In this document: piece by piece, positions 1 to 10,580 of the stretch
Layout of the letters: every line of letters starts with the position of its first letter
Numbering within the stretch: position 1 is the first letter of the stretch
NCBI RefSeq assembly: GCF_001625215.2
Contig: NC_030387.2
Coordinates: 40,013,606 to 40,077,605 of the forward strand
DNA: 64,000 nucleotides
Reading direction: 5' to 3'
From: Daucus carota subsp. sativus
Lineage: Eukaryota; Streptophyta; Magnoliopsida; Apiales; Apiaceae
The notes under the pieces: generated by a model
Database searches by the model: none
Told to the model about the DNA's origin: nothing
The model's input: the letters and a program-made list of their open reading frames with translations, nothing else
Program-made: the position numbers and the translations under genes

Positions 1-271
1 TGGGATTGTTCAAAATCCATTAAAATCTGATGGTATTCAAATACTGGCGGATTTTATTGGACTTCATAAATTGATGAATTTTGTGGTATTCTTCAGTTAT
101 TTTAAATTTTTTGAAATCCTGTCAAAATCAATGGGATTTTGAAGCATTGTACTTGAACCCCATAAACTCTTGGACATTTTATAAGAATCCGCACAAAATC
201 AAAATCACATACAATCCATTAAAATCCATAGACTAAAAACAATCCATTAAAATCCCAAACGAATACAACCT
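1..271. repeat. Partial AT-rich repeat cut by window start
   Basis: Several short direct copies of a motif close to AATCCATTAAAATC occur, the last ones at about 180-260. The sequence ends near 271 with CCCAAACGAATACAAC, and just beyond it sequence shared with 44860 onward begins. The second copy of this block lacks the first 271 bases, so they look like an independent insertion. Its left end lies outside the window, so the family cannot be named. No coding frame is visible. Confidence 0.45.
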
Positions 272-480
272 CCTAAGACTAACTAGGATTTATTATTTTA
301 TATTATTAATACCTAATGAGATAGGTAACCTATTGGACTTGCTCTAAAAGTAGTTTGAAAAGGAAAGAAAAAGTTGGTAAGTGGTGGGACTCATCGATTA
401 TTTTTATTAAATTTTAAAATGTAAAGAATTGGATGAGACATCTAAAAAAAATCGTAAAAAATTTGATGTGACGGAGAGAG
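272..480. repeat. Right half of nested MITEs (Harbinger-like in Stowaway-like)
   Basis: This matches the right part of the nested MITE pair at 44398-45087. The inner element ends at 344 with GGACTTGCTC followed by TAA. The outer one ends at 480 with ACGGAGAGAG followed by TA, the mutated form of the Stowaway end. The left part is missing here because another repeat adjoins at 271. No coding capacity. Confidence 0.6.
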
Positions 481-665
481 TAGTATATAGGTTAGGATAT
501 GGTTTTCCGGGTCATATACTTTGTATGTGTGTTTGTTTTAGAAAGTGAATCTAATATGTTTATCCTTAACATCGAGTTGCATGTATATCATTTGACTTAG
601 TTATGAACACACTTGGATGTTGGTGATGCAAGAAGGAACGGTGTATTTGACACACGTATATGGTG
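481..665. repeat. Duplicated non-coding block, copy 1
   Basis: Nearly the same sequence is found at 45088-45273. Together with 2290-2416 and 2698-2727 it forms one block, interrupted here by the hAT element (674-2281) and the Stowaway MITE (2417-2697). No gene is recognisable. The second copy serves as an empty-site reference for both insertions. Confidence 0.75.
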
Positions 666-673
666 CACGTGTG

Positions 674-2281
674 CAGTGGCGGTGGTACGTGGGGGCCCGG
701 GGGACACATGCCCCCGTAGAGTTTTCTAAAAAAAAAAAAAAAATTTTTTGTAGGACCCACTTACTTTACCAAGTTGTATACTCCTGTACATACTTTTCAC
801 AGCTGATCACATATAATCCCTAGAGCTTCTTCGGCTCCTTTTACACAAACCACAACCCAAAAGCCAAAATCAAACGATAACACCTGCATCATCACTTATC
901 CGGGCAAGGGGTGATTCCTTTTCATATTTCTTCAACAATTCCTTTATCAGGTAATTTCTCTTCTCTGCATCATCATTAATTTTTTTTGTATTCTTGTAGT
1001 TGTATATATGTTGAGTTTTAAGTGTTGTAAGACTAAAGAGTGATGGATTGTTGTTTATATATTTGGATTGTGAATTGTGATTAAATAGTGAATTAGCGAT
1101 GATCTTCTTGTATTAAAATTTACTGTGTAGTTATAGTTCTCATTCTGGGCTTCTAGGATATTTTTTAAGAATAGTCAGTAGATATCTTAGAATTTTAAAA
1201 TCTCTTGTAATTATTTGGTCATGCTTCTATTAAACAGAAATGGAGAGATTTTATAAAAGGAAGTCAGAAGCGGAAGCTGTTGTGCCGCCTGTGACAGTGC
1301 CTATTATATTCACTGCTTTGCACACCAACTTCAACTAGCTTTGGTTGGTGTAGCCAAAAAACATGTCCACGTTATGGAGTTTTTTTCAGCGGTAGGTAGT
1401 ATACTAAATGTTGTTGGAGCATCAGCCAAACGGTCTGACATTCTTCAAGAAAAACAAATAGCACGCATTGCTCAAGCATTACAGAATGAAGAGATCACTA
1501 GTGGCCGTGGTCTAAATCAGAGTACTAATCTTAAACGCCATGGAGATACCCGATGGGGTTCACATTACGGTACTTTGCTAAGCTTACATAATTTATTTGC
1601 ATCAACTATTGAAGTCCTGGAAATTATTGTTGAAGATGTGTCTAATTCTGAACAAATATTTGATGCTACTAATTTGCTATTAGTTATGCAATCATATGGC
1701 TTCGTATTTACTATGCACCTGATGAGAACTATATTGGGGATTTCTAATGAATTATCAAAATTTTTACAACGAAAAGACCAAGATATAGCTAATGCTATTA
1801 TACTTGTTAAAGTTTGTAAACTCAGATTACAAGAGATGAGAGATGATGGGTGGGACTCTTTTCTTACACAAGTATCTTCTTTTTGTGATGGTCATGCTAT
1901 TGATGTTCCTGACGTGAATTCTATATTCATACCTAGAGGTAGATCCCGACGCAAATCATATCAGAAAACAAACTTACATCATTATCGTGTGGAGGTTTTT
2001 TATTCTATAATTGATATGCAACTCCAAGAATTAAATAGTCGTTTTGATGAGGTGAATACTACATTACTTCTCTGCATTTCATGTTTGTGCCCGGATGATT
2101 TGTTTGTTGCTTTTGATAAACAAAAGTTAATTCAACTTGGTTACATGAAAACTCGTCGTGGAAACTTGTAATATTATCACATGAACTTGTAAATATTTTT
2201 GCTATATATTTATATATTTTGTTTTGTTGCTGGAAATTTATATGGTGCCCCCACTCGTTAAAAGTCCTGGCTCCGCCACTG
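674..2281 (+). mobile_element. hAT transposon, internally deleted, 8-bp TSD
   Basis: The element begins CAGTGGCGG and ends CCGCCACTG, the classic hAT terminal inverted repeat, and is flanked by the identical 8-bp duplication CACGTGTG at 666-673 and 2282-2289. The paralogous empty site at 45274-45281 holds one copy (GACGTGTG). At 1608 bp it is much shorter than an autonomous element. The only coding remnant is part of a ZMYM1/TTF-type transposase. The homopolymer near 728-750 and the region 900-1200 show no coding. It is most likely a non-autonomous deletion derivative that could be moved in trans. Confidence 0.9.
1240..2171 (+). pseudogene. hAT transposase remnant (ZMYM1-like, DUF4371 region)
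   Basis: An ATG at 1240 opens with MERFYKRKS, the usual start of ZMYM1-like hAT transposases. About 20 codons later, near 1301, the sequence jumps into another frame at YYIHCFAHQLQLALV, the middle of the family domain. An internal deletion has therefore removed the TTF zinc finger and part of the catalytic region and left a frameshift. From 1302 the frame stays open to 2171 and includes RHGDTRWGSHY and a LQELNSRFDEV motif. It stops before the C-terminal dimerisation domain. It cannot encode a working transposase. Known of the family: nuclear cut-and-paste enzyme acting on the terminal repeats. Confidence 0.8.
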
Positions 2282-2416
2282 CACGTGTGCATTGTTCTGG
2301 ATGACAACATCACTTGTAGAAATGCCTACTTGTTTCAATTTTTTAGTACTAGCTACATTAGTATCAATGAAATGATAATAACCCAATACTTTTTGAATCG
2401 CATTTCCAATACTATA

Positions 2417-2697
2417 CTCTCTCCGTCCCTCTGATTTCTATACACTTTCTTTTTCGGGATGTCCCATTTAATTCTATACATTTCAAAACTTTCCCAAAAT
2501 AGTAAACTTTTATAATACAAAAATCCCACCCACCTACTACTTCCATCTACTTTTTCAAATCTATCAATTAAATATGCATGGGTCCCACCATTTTACCTAC
2601 TTTTCTTTCTCTTTCTCATTACTTTACACTACTTTATACACTATTCTTAGTCTCCGTATCCATTCCAAACGTATACATCCCAGAGGGACGGAGGGAG
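2417..2697. mobile_element. Stowaway-type MITE
   Basis: A 281-bp non-coding element with terminal inverted repeats CTCTCTCCGTCCCTCTG and its complement CAGAGGGACGGAGGGAG, flanked by TA. The second copy of the surrounding block (near 45405-45420) lacks it, so it inserted after the duplication. Tc1/mariner-derived by its ends and TA target. Confidence 0.85.
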
Positions 2698-3869
2698 TAT
2701 ATATCTAATACATCGAGCATTTACGAGAGAGCAGCATAATTAGTCATTAAACTTCACACTTATTTCCAATCTGGTCATTTTACTTTAATTATTTTTTCAA
2801 TGGTCACTTAACTAAATACTTATATAATTTGTGGTCATGATGTTAATAACACCGTTAGTCACACACTCACACCGTTATGCATGCCTGTGACCAGTGCCTC
2901 TGCACTACCAAATCAGAACTAAGAATCATTTCTATACATCTATAACAGTACCCATAAATGTTACAAATATGAATGCTCGACTTATAGTGCTTACTTGAAG
3001 ATATATAGCAGAAGCAAGCTTCAGCTTGGGGCAAAAAAAATTGCAAGAGCCTCTGCTCTTTTCTTCTTGTATCCCATGCTCTAATTAGCCCTTCAACACC
3101 CTTGTATACAAGAAAGAAGACTAGGGCAATTGCTGCAACCAGATGCACCAGGAATATGCATAAAAAACTAAGACAATAACTCTAATAATACTAATGCCAT
3201 ATGACAAAAAAAAAAATACTAATGCCAATAATGACTCTGCAACAACTCCAATATTGGAATAGCAGATACACTGCATTTTCCCACAGCAGCCAAAACATCA
3301 TCCTAAACAAGAAAAGTAAGAATTTCACAAACACACACATTCAGCAAAAAGGTTTTCAAACATTTATCCAAAACAGGAAATTCAGGAATTTCACACACCA
3401 ATTCAACTAAAGTTCACACCTTTACAACCATGTATCCCAAACTGGAACTTTAAATTAATTTTTAATCACTGAAGTTCATGAACACTAACACACAACTGAA
3501 TATTTCAGCTTCTCAACAAGCATCCTAAATTAAAGTTTCAAGAATTTATATGCGTCTTGACAGGAGTCAAGACTCAGCATTAAGACTCAGCATTCATTAT
3601 CTGATCGCCTGGACACCTGACTTTATTCAAAACACTTCGGCTTCAGCCTCATTGTTTGTTGCTTCCGTATTTTCTTTTCTTTTCACCTTTCACAATAAAA
3701 AACAAAAATGATGTCAAATATAGAAAACTAATCTTCATATTCTAAACTGAAATAAACAAATTAAAAAGACTTACCGATAATTTTTCTACTCTGGGCTTAC
3801 TACCTGCATCATATTGGTGTACTTTCCCGCTTTCATGAAATCTTTTGTTGTGCCCTTTCTTCTTATAAA
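2698..3869. other. Intergenic, no recognisable gene
   Basis: A minus-strand open frame at about 3005-3148 reads like a short hydrophobic segment followed by a basic stretch (VAAIALVFFLVY, then IRAWDTRRKEQ). It has no ATG start and I recognise no family, so it may be an exon remnant or chance. The stretch 2750-2860 resembles a dispersed repeat (GTCATTAAACTTCACACTT). A short direct repeat AAGACTCAGCATT lies near 3570-3590. Otherwise nothing. Confidence 0.4.
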
Positions 3870-5218
3870 TAGCAAGACTTGTGGCAAAAGGGTATAGCCA
3901 ATCTTACGGGATTGATTATCAGGAAACTTTTGCTCCAGTAGCAAAGATGGCTTCTATTAGAGTCTTGATTTCATGTGCAGCAAATCTTGGATGGGAACTT
4001 CAACAGTTGGATGTTAAAAATGCATTCTTACACGGAGACCTAAAAGAAGAGGTCTATATGGACATTCCACCTGGATTTTCTACAGCAGCAACCATTGGGA
4101 AAGTATGCAAGTTAAAGAAGACTATTTATGGATTGAAACAGTCTCCAAGAGTTTGGTTTGGCAAATTTCAAAGAGCAGTAGTTAAATTTGGCTACAAGCA
4201 GAGCAATTCAGATAGCACAATGTTTGTGAAAAGAAAAGGTGAAAAGATCACTGTGTTAATTGTTTATGTTGATGATATTGTGATAACTGGCAACGACACA
4301 TGTGAGATTGCAGATGTTAAACGAAGACTTGCTTCTGAATTTGAGATGAAAGACTTGGGAGAACTACGATATTTTCTTGGCATTGAAGTTTCCAGAAGTC
4401 AGGGTGGTATCTTCCTTTCACAACGGAAGTATACGCTTGACCTTTTAAATGAAACTGGTATGTTGGGATGTAGACCCGCAAATTCTCCTATAGAAGCAAA
4501 CAATAAGCTTCGTGGAGATGTTGGTGAAATTGTTGATAGGTTTCAATATCAGAGATTAGTTGGACGACTAATCTACCTCGCACACACAAGGCCAGATATA
4601 GCATATGCAGTAGGAGTTGTGAGTCGGTACATGCATGATCCTCGTCAACCTCATTTGGACGCAGTTTATATGATATTAAGGTATCTTAAAGCTGCTCCCG
4701 GAAAAGGAGTGATTTTTACTAAAAACAATCATCTTGGGGTTGAAAGCTATACGGATGCAGATTGGGCCGGATGTTCAGACGACAGACGTTCCACATCAGG
4801 ATATTGTACATTTGTTGGTGGCAACATAGTTACTTGGCGAAGCAAGAAGCAACCGGTGGTGGCATTATCTAGTACGGAAGCGGAGTACAGAGCTATGGCT
4901 CGAGGTGTACGAGAATTACTATGGATTAGATTGCTTTTAACCGAATTGGGACTCGCAGCGGCCACTCCAATGAAGCTGCATTGTGATAACAAAGCAACTA
5001 TTGCCATTGCTCATGATCCCGTTCAACACGATCGGACCAAGCATATTGAGATCGATCGACACTTTATCAAAGAGAAGATCAACAACAATATCATCAGTAT
5101 TCAATTTGTAAAATCAGAAGATCAATTAGCTGACATACTAACCAAAGGTTTAAGTGGAAAAATGCTTCATCCTCTTATCAGCAAGTTGGGCATGAGCGAT
5201 ATATATGCATCAACTTGA
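3869..5218 (+). pseudogene. Ty1-copia pol 3' part (RT and RNase H)
   Basis: The open frame enters abruptly at 3869, where a reverse transcriptase would continue from sequence now lost (IARLVAKGYSQSYG). It then runs through NAFLHGDL, YGLKQSPR and the catalytic YVDD box near residue 130. RNase H follows with DADWAGCSDDRRSTSGYC and SSTEAEYRA, and the frame ends at TGA 5216-5218. There is no ATG; the first in-frame start-like codon is GTG at 3881. Gag, protease and integrase are absent upstream, so this is a 5'-truncated element. The RT/RNase H frame itself has no stops, which suggests fairly recent decay. Confidence 0.85.
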
Positions 5219-5225
5219 GGGGGAG

Positions 5226-5460
5226 TGTTAAAAGATGATGCAAGCATCATGATGTCAGCTAGCTTACATCATGTAGATGTTACTGTAGATTACTTGGGGA
5301 CTACTCTTGTATATTCTATATAAAGAGGACTGATTCCTCTCCCTGAATAATAAGATATCAATAAGGATATACACTGCATTACATTACTCCTTCATCTCCT
5401 GTTTTTTCTTGCATCTCATATATATATACCTAGCTGCTATATAAACTCTGAGAATTTGTC
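5226..5460 (+). repeat. 3' LTR of copia element 1 (right end uncertain)
   Basis: A purine tract GAGGGGGAG at about 5217-5225 directly precedes TGTTAAAAGATGATGC, the expected polypurine tract and LTR start. A TATA-like TCTATATAAAG lies near 5317. The LTR end cannot be fixed because the sequence runs into the gag of a second copia element by about 5470 and no partner LTR is present. Confidence 0.6.
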
Positions 5461-5472
5461 TACGTACCGTTT

Positions 5473-6501
5473 CCCTCAGCCTATTGATTTATCGGGCATG
5501 CCTGATAAATTCAGTGGGGGGCTTCCTTTTCTCGTTGGCAGAAAAAGATGAAGCTCTGGTTAACGGTTAAGGGCTTATGGCTAGTGGTGCAGTATGATCC
5601 TCCTGTTGTGGATCAAGAGAAGGCTGATTCTGCAAAGGTTTATGCTTTGTGGGCTGAAAAGAATGGGGTGGCTAGGGCTGCTATTTTGGCAGCGTTAGCG
5701 AACACTCTATTCGATGTATATTCATCGGATGCCTATACTGCTAAGCTTTTGTGGGAGAAGCTGGACCAAACCCACAATACTGATTCTCAAGGTCTTGAGA
5801 AGTATAGTGTGGCGAGGTTTCTTGATTTCAAGCTGGTGGATGGAAAATCCATGACGGAACAGGTGCATGAATTTGAGATGTTGGTGCATGTTTTGAAGGA
5901 GTCCGGAATGGACCTGCCTGAAAAGTTTCAGGTTATGTCCGTGATTGAAAAACTCCCAAAGTCTTGGGAAGAGTTTGCTCTCTCCCTGAAAAGACAGAAA
6001 GGAGAGATCACTTGGACTAATCTGATGTTGGACATCTCTGTGCAGGAGCAGCACAAGTCCAAACAAGGACATGTGATGCCTGCTGAGCATGGGAGTAGTT
6101 CGAAGGTGAACGTAGTAACAGTAGGACAGAAAAGGAAATCTGTCACTAAGAAGGATAAACCTAAGAATGACAAGAACAAGGCTAAGAAACCAAAGGCAAA
6201 CAAGCCATATTGGTCTTGTGGACAGGTTGGTCATTGGAGCAAGGACTGTCCCATGAAGAAAGCTAAGAAAGCTGGTGTGGTAGCTCAGGCTAATACTGTG
6301 CTTGGAACCACGAGTGGGCCTGTGGCTAACATGGTTGTTGGTGAGGTTGTTGCCTCTGAAACCAATGACGGGTATGTTGCCTACAACCCTGAACTGTTTT
6401 CCGCTTATCTGTCTCATGAATGGTTGATTGATACAGGAGCTAATGTGCATATTTGTGCTGATATTACTCTCTTGTATCTTATCAACAGTGTCATGGAGTG
6501 A
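5473..6501 (+). pseudogene. copia 2 gag and protease start, frameshifted
   Basis: Gag homology starts before the first ATG of the long frame (5548). A fragment reading PIDLSGMPDKFSG at about 5480-5520 is put out of frame by an extra G in a G run near 5515-5520. From 5548 the frame encodes a copia gag with a lysine-rich segment and a zinc knuckle PYWSCGQVGHWSKDC, in which the first Cys of CX2CX4HX4C is Tyr. The protease active site follows as WLIDTGANVH. The frame then breaks near 6470-6477 and ends at 6501, while homology continues in the next frame. Family role: gag coats the RNA and the protease cuts the polyprotein. Confidence 0.8.
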
Positions 6502-9485
6502 CAGTGAGGATGGGGAATGCAAGTGCTGCTCAAGTGCTAGGAATTGGAAACGTGGACCTGAAGTTTGATTCTGGGCGTGTTCTGACCCTCACTAGAGTGC
6601 ATCATGTTCCTTCTATTCATAGAAATATTATAAGTGGAAGCTATTTAGTTAAAAATGGCTTTGAACTTTCTTTTAAATGTAATAAAGTTGTGATTACTCA
6701 GACTGGTACATTTGTTGGCAAGGGTTACTTGTCGGATGGTTTATTTTTGATAAATGTGGAACCCATTTTGGGTGGTTTTATTAATGTTCCTTCTGTTAAT
6801 TGTGTTGAATCATCTGATTTATGGCACTCACGACTTGGTCATTTAAATTTTGGTGCTCTAAAGAATATGATGAATTTAGAGTTGATTCCAAAGCATTCCA
6901 TTGATAAGAAATCTAAGTGTCAAGTATGTGTGACTGCTAAACAAACAAAGAAACCTTTTCATAATGTTGTTAGGGATTCTGAATTGTTAGATTTAGTGCA
7001 CACAGACATATGTGAATTCAGTGGTGTTTTGACTAAGGATCATTATAGATATTTCATTACCTTTATAGATGATTATAGTAGATATTGTTATGTTTATTTG
7101 CTTAAACATAAGGATGAAGCACTAGAAAAATTCATTATGTTTAAAAATGAAGCTGAAACACAAACGAGCAAAGTACTTAAACATTTGAGATCTGATAGAG
7201 GTGGTGAGTATACAAGTAACTTGTTTAATGAATTTTGCGCAAGCAATGGTATAGTTCATGAGGTTACTCCACCATACACACCTGAGTCTAATGGGGTGGC
7301 AGAGCGAAAGAACAGAACTTTTAAAGATATGATTAACAGCATGTTGATTAATTCGGGGTTGCCTAAATACATGTGGGGAGAGGCTCTGAATACGGCTTGC
7401 CATATTCTGAATAGGGTCCCTTTGAAACACATGGATAAGACACCATATGAATTATGGAGAAAACGTAAAACTAGTTTGAATTATCTTCGTGTGTGGGGGT
7501 GCCTTGCAAAGGTACTTGTACCCGAACACAAGAGAAAGAAACTAGGGCCTAAGACTGTTGATTGTATCTTTTTGGGCTATCTAGAGACCACAACCGCTAT
7601 GAGATTTTTAGTTTTAAAATCTGACATAGACGGCATTGTGGCTAATACGATAGTTGAGTTTCGTGATGCAATGTTCTTTGAGGACGTGTTCCTTATGAAG
7701 ACTGGTATACCTCAGGGTAATTCTGAGGATGATCCGACTCTCACATCGAGTTCTATTTCCGATCATGTGGAAAAGATGACAAATGTGGGGGCGAATCCTA
7801 GTAGTAGCTCTACTCCTAACGAAGTAGAGGAACCTAGAAGGAGTAAGCGTGCAAAGGTAGTCAAGGACTTTGGAAGTGACTTTCTCACTTACAATATCGA
7901 GGATGAACCTTTAACTTTCCGTCAAGCCATGGACTCTTCGGAGTCAAGGCATTCGAAAGGCGCTGTAAAGAGTGAGATGGACTCTATTGTTTCTAATGGA
8001 ACATGGGAGTTAGTCGATCTCCCTCCTGGATGTTCTACTATAGGATGTAAGTGGATCTTCAAGAGGAAGTTGAACCCGGATGGCTCAATAGATAAGTACA
8101 AGGCGAGGCTAGTTGCTAAGGGTTTTAGGCAAAGAGAAGGTATAGACTATTTTGATACATACTCTCCTGTTGCTAGAATGACAACAATCTGAATGCTTAT
8201 AGCATTGGCTTCTGTGCATGGTCTTATCATCCATCAAATGGATGTAAAGACAGCTTTTCTTCATGGTGACCTTGAAGAAGAGATTTACATGGATCAGCCT
8301 GAAGGATTTATTGCTTCTGGTAACGAGAGGAAAGTATGTAAACTAGTCAAGTCCATCTACGGCCTTAAACAAGCACCTATCGACTGGCATAAAAAGTCTG
8401 ATGAAACTGTTTTAGCATTCAAGTTTTTAGTTAATGAAAGTGATAAGTGCGTCTACTATAAGGTTAGAGGAAATGAATGTGTGATTGTATGCCTATATGT
8501 TGATGATATTTTGTTGTTTGGAACCAATATTGCGATTATTAACAAGACAAAGAGTTTCTTGAAAATATACTTTGAGATGAAGGATATGGGTGAGGCTAGT
8601 ATGATTCTTGGGATCAAGTTAACACGGTCAACTGATGGAATAACCTTGTCACAGTCTCATTATATAGGGAAATCTATACTTGAGAAGTATGGTTATTCAA
8701 ATTGTAGAATCACAAGTACACCCTATGATCCTAAAGTGGCCCTTGACAAGAATAGTTCAGGTGTACCTGTGTCTCAGTTAAGGTATTCTCAGATTATTGG
8801 TAGTTTGCAATATCTTGCTAACGTGACTAGACCAGATATTTCTTATTCTGTGTCTAAGTTAGCTAGATATACAAGCTGTCCGAACAAGACTCATTGGGAG
8901 GCTCTGGATAAAGTTCTTAGATATCTCAAGGGAACTATTTCTCTTGGCTTGCATTACCAGAGATTTCCGGGGGTACTCGAGGGGTACAGTGATGCAAGTT
9001 GGATAGCTAAGAAATCCGGTTCCAATGGAGTGACTGGATATGTGTTTACCCTAGCGGGTGGATCTGTGTCCTGGAAGTCTTCTAGACAGACTTTGATTAC
9101 TCGGTCTACTTTTGAGGCTGAGTTGTGTGCATTGGATGCCACGGGGACGGAGGCTGAATGGTTACATGGACTGATGTCAATGTTACCTGTAGTAAGCAAA
9201 CCGCTTCCTGCCATTTCTGTTCATTGTGATAGCCGTACAACTATTGACAAGATCAGAAGTGTAAAGTATAACGCTAAGACAAAGAGACACATCCAAGTTA
9301 GACTTAAGTCTATAAGGGGTCTTGTTTCTGATAGGGTTATAGCTATAGAGTTCATTGGAACTCAGGATAATATAGCTGACCCGTTGACTAAGGGGCTTGA
9401 GCATGCTGTAGTCCTTAAGTCGAGGTTGGGGATGGGACTGGTAACCCATCATGGTTCATCTACAGCGGGAACCCAATACACCTGA
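6477..9485 (+). pseudogene. copia 2 integrase-RT-RNase H with one internal stop
   Basis: One reading frame runs from about 6477 to 9485 with a single TGA at 8190-8192. Order: protease tail; integrase zinc finger (HSRLGHLNFG, then CQVC); DDE core (HTDICEFSG, FIDDYSR, ESNGVAERKN); RT (GCKWIFKRKLNPDGS, VKTAFLHGDL, YVDD); RNase H (YSDASWIAKKSGSNG, TFEAEL). The stop falls where related RTs have Arg; the context ATC-TGA fits a CGA to TGA change by CpG deamination. Apart from that stop the remaining frame is open. It sits between its gag remnant and the 3' LTR. Confidence 0.85.
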
Positions 9486-10014
9486 GAGGAGATCCCTCGA
9501 AGTGTATTCAATGTGGTAATAACAAGTTGTAAGGATGGATCGGTAGTACCTTTACTACATATAGCTAGATACTTATGTATCTGAGTCTATCCCCTGGAAA
9601 CCTTAAAAGGTACTGTTACTGCATGTATAGAAAGAGTTTTTAAAACTCTGAATGGGGTCAAGTCATTTGGCGAGATGTTAGCAGTACATCTTTGGAGATG
9701 CCCAGCTAAGCGAATGTAATTGTGTGGTCGCAATTAGAGGAATGGGTTATTCCTTGAAACATTCGTCGAACAGGATCGAGACACGACCATTAACGTCTCA
9801 AAGCCGTAGATCTGTACCATAGCCTTTGACTTGTCGTCGTCTATGGAGTGTGGTTACACCAAACGGATAAAGATTCAAGTTGAAATATTCCATCTATATC
9901 CGGTAGCCATCGAAGTAGAGGACTTAGGAGGGTTCAAACCTGGAAGGGTACCTACTCTGAAAAACAAGTCATGATAAAATCTGATATGCATTTCTGTATG
10001 GATTAGTGGGGGAT
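9486..10014 (+). other. copia 2 3' non-coding region and polypurine tract
   Basis: About 530 bp between the end of pol and the LTR. No open frame of note on either strand. The last bases form a purine tract, AGTGGGGGAT, directly before the LTR start TGTTAG, the expected plus-strand priming site. Confidence 0.6.
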
Positions 10015-10365
10015 TGTTAGAAAATGGTAAGTTTAAGACTCATTTTATATGGTTTCTTGATGGAATTACCTTAATCTAATTGTTGGAGGTTGTTCTTGTA
10101 ATGAGGACTTAAACTTTCATGTTTGGATCTAAGACATTTTCTTAGTGTAATCCATAAATAAATTGAGTTGAAGTTAGTAGTTTGAAAGTGGTAAAATATG
10201 TTATGTGGGTTAGTCCCACATTGATATTGGAAAGTGAGGTTGGTGGCTTTATATAGTACATGTGCAAGTGTAGTGTTCAACTACTAAGGCATGTGGGTGT
10301 GCAAGGTTGTAGTGAGCGCCTCGCGCGCAAACACCCGCGCGCCGCCGCCGCCCCGCCACGCCTCG

Positions 10366-10391
10366 ACTCGGGTCGGGTCGGGTCGGGTCGA
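10366..10391 (+). repeat. GGGTC pentanucleotide repeat in GC-rich LTR core
   Basis: About five tandem copies of GGGTC/GGTCG inside a short block (10310-10450) rich in GC and CpG, in sharp contrast with the AT-rich surroundings. It lies downstream of the LTR TATA box, so probably in the transcribed leader. Confidence 0.7.
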
Positions 10392-10503
10392 AGGGCGATT
10401 TGGGCGAATGTCTCGGCGTCTCGCGTACGCGAGGCGACCTGGGCGAGGGATTTTGACGCTGTTTTAATTAAATAAATCCTGACTTATAATATTATTTTAA
10501 TAT

Positions 10504-10580
10504 GAATGTACGTGCCCCTGAGTGGTGAATGTACGTGCCCCTGAGTGGTGTATGTACGTGCGCCTGAGTGGTGAATGTAC
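10504..10580 (+). repeat. 23-bp tandem repeat, three copies plus partial
   Basis: The unit GAATGTACGTGCCCCTGAGT plus GGT is repeated at 10504-10526, 10527-10549 and 10550-10572, with a partial fourth copy. It carries the palindromic core GTACGTGC. The first two copies are identical and the third has two changes. It lies in the LTR downstream of the TATA-like box. Confidence 0.85.

Noticed and set aside
2867..3148. Membrane-protein-like minus-strand frame as a gene
   Set aside because: No ATG, no recognisable family and no flanking exons; kept only as a note in the intergenic entry.
4747..5007. Minus-strand frame opposite copia 1 RNase H
   Set aside because: Opposite a strongly coding RNase H region, no homology.
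5722..6522. 266-codon minus-strand open frame opposite copia gag
   Set aside because: It lies exactly opposite the gag/protease coding frame and has no family resemblance; a shadow.
10260..10475. Open frame in the GC-rich part of the copia LTR
   Set aside because: Low-complexity arginine/alanine-rich translation from GC and GGGTC repeats inside an LTR; no start context or homology.
10504..10580. CRISPR-like direct repeats
   Set aside because: The repeats are head to tail without spacers and sit in a plant LTR.
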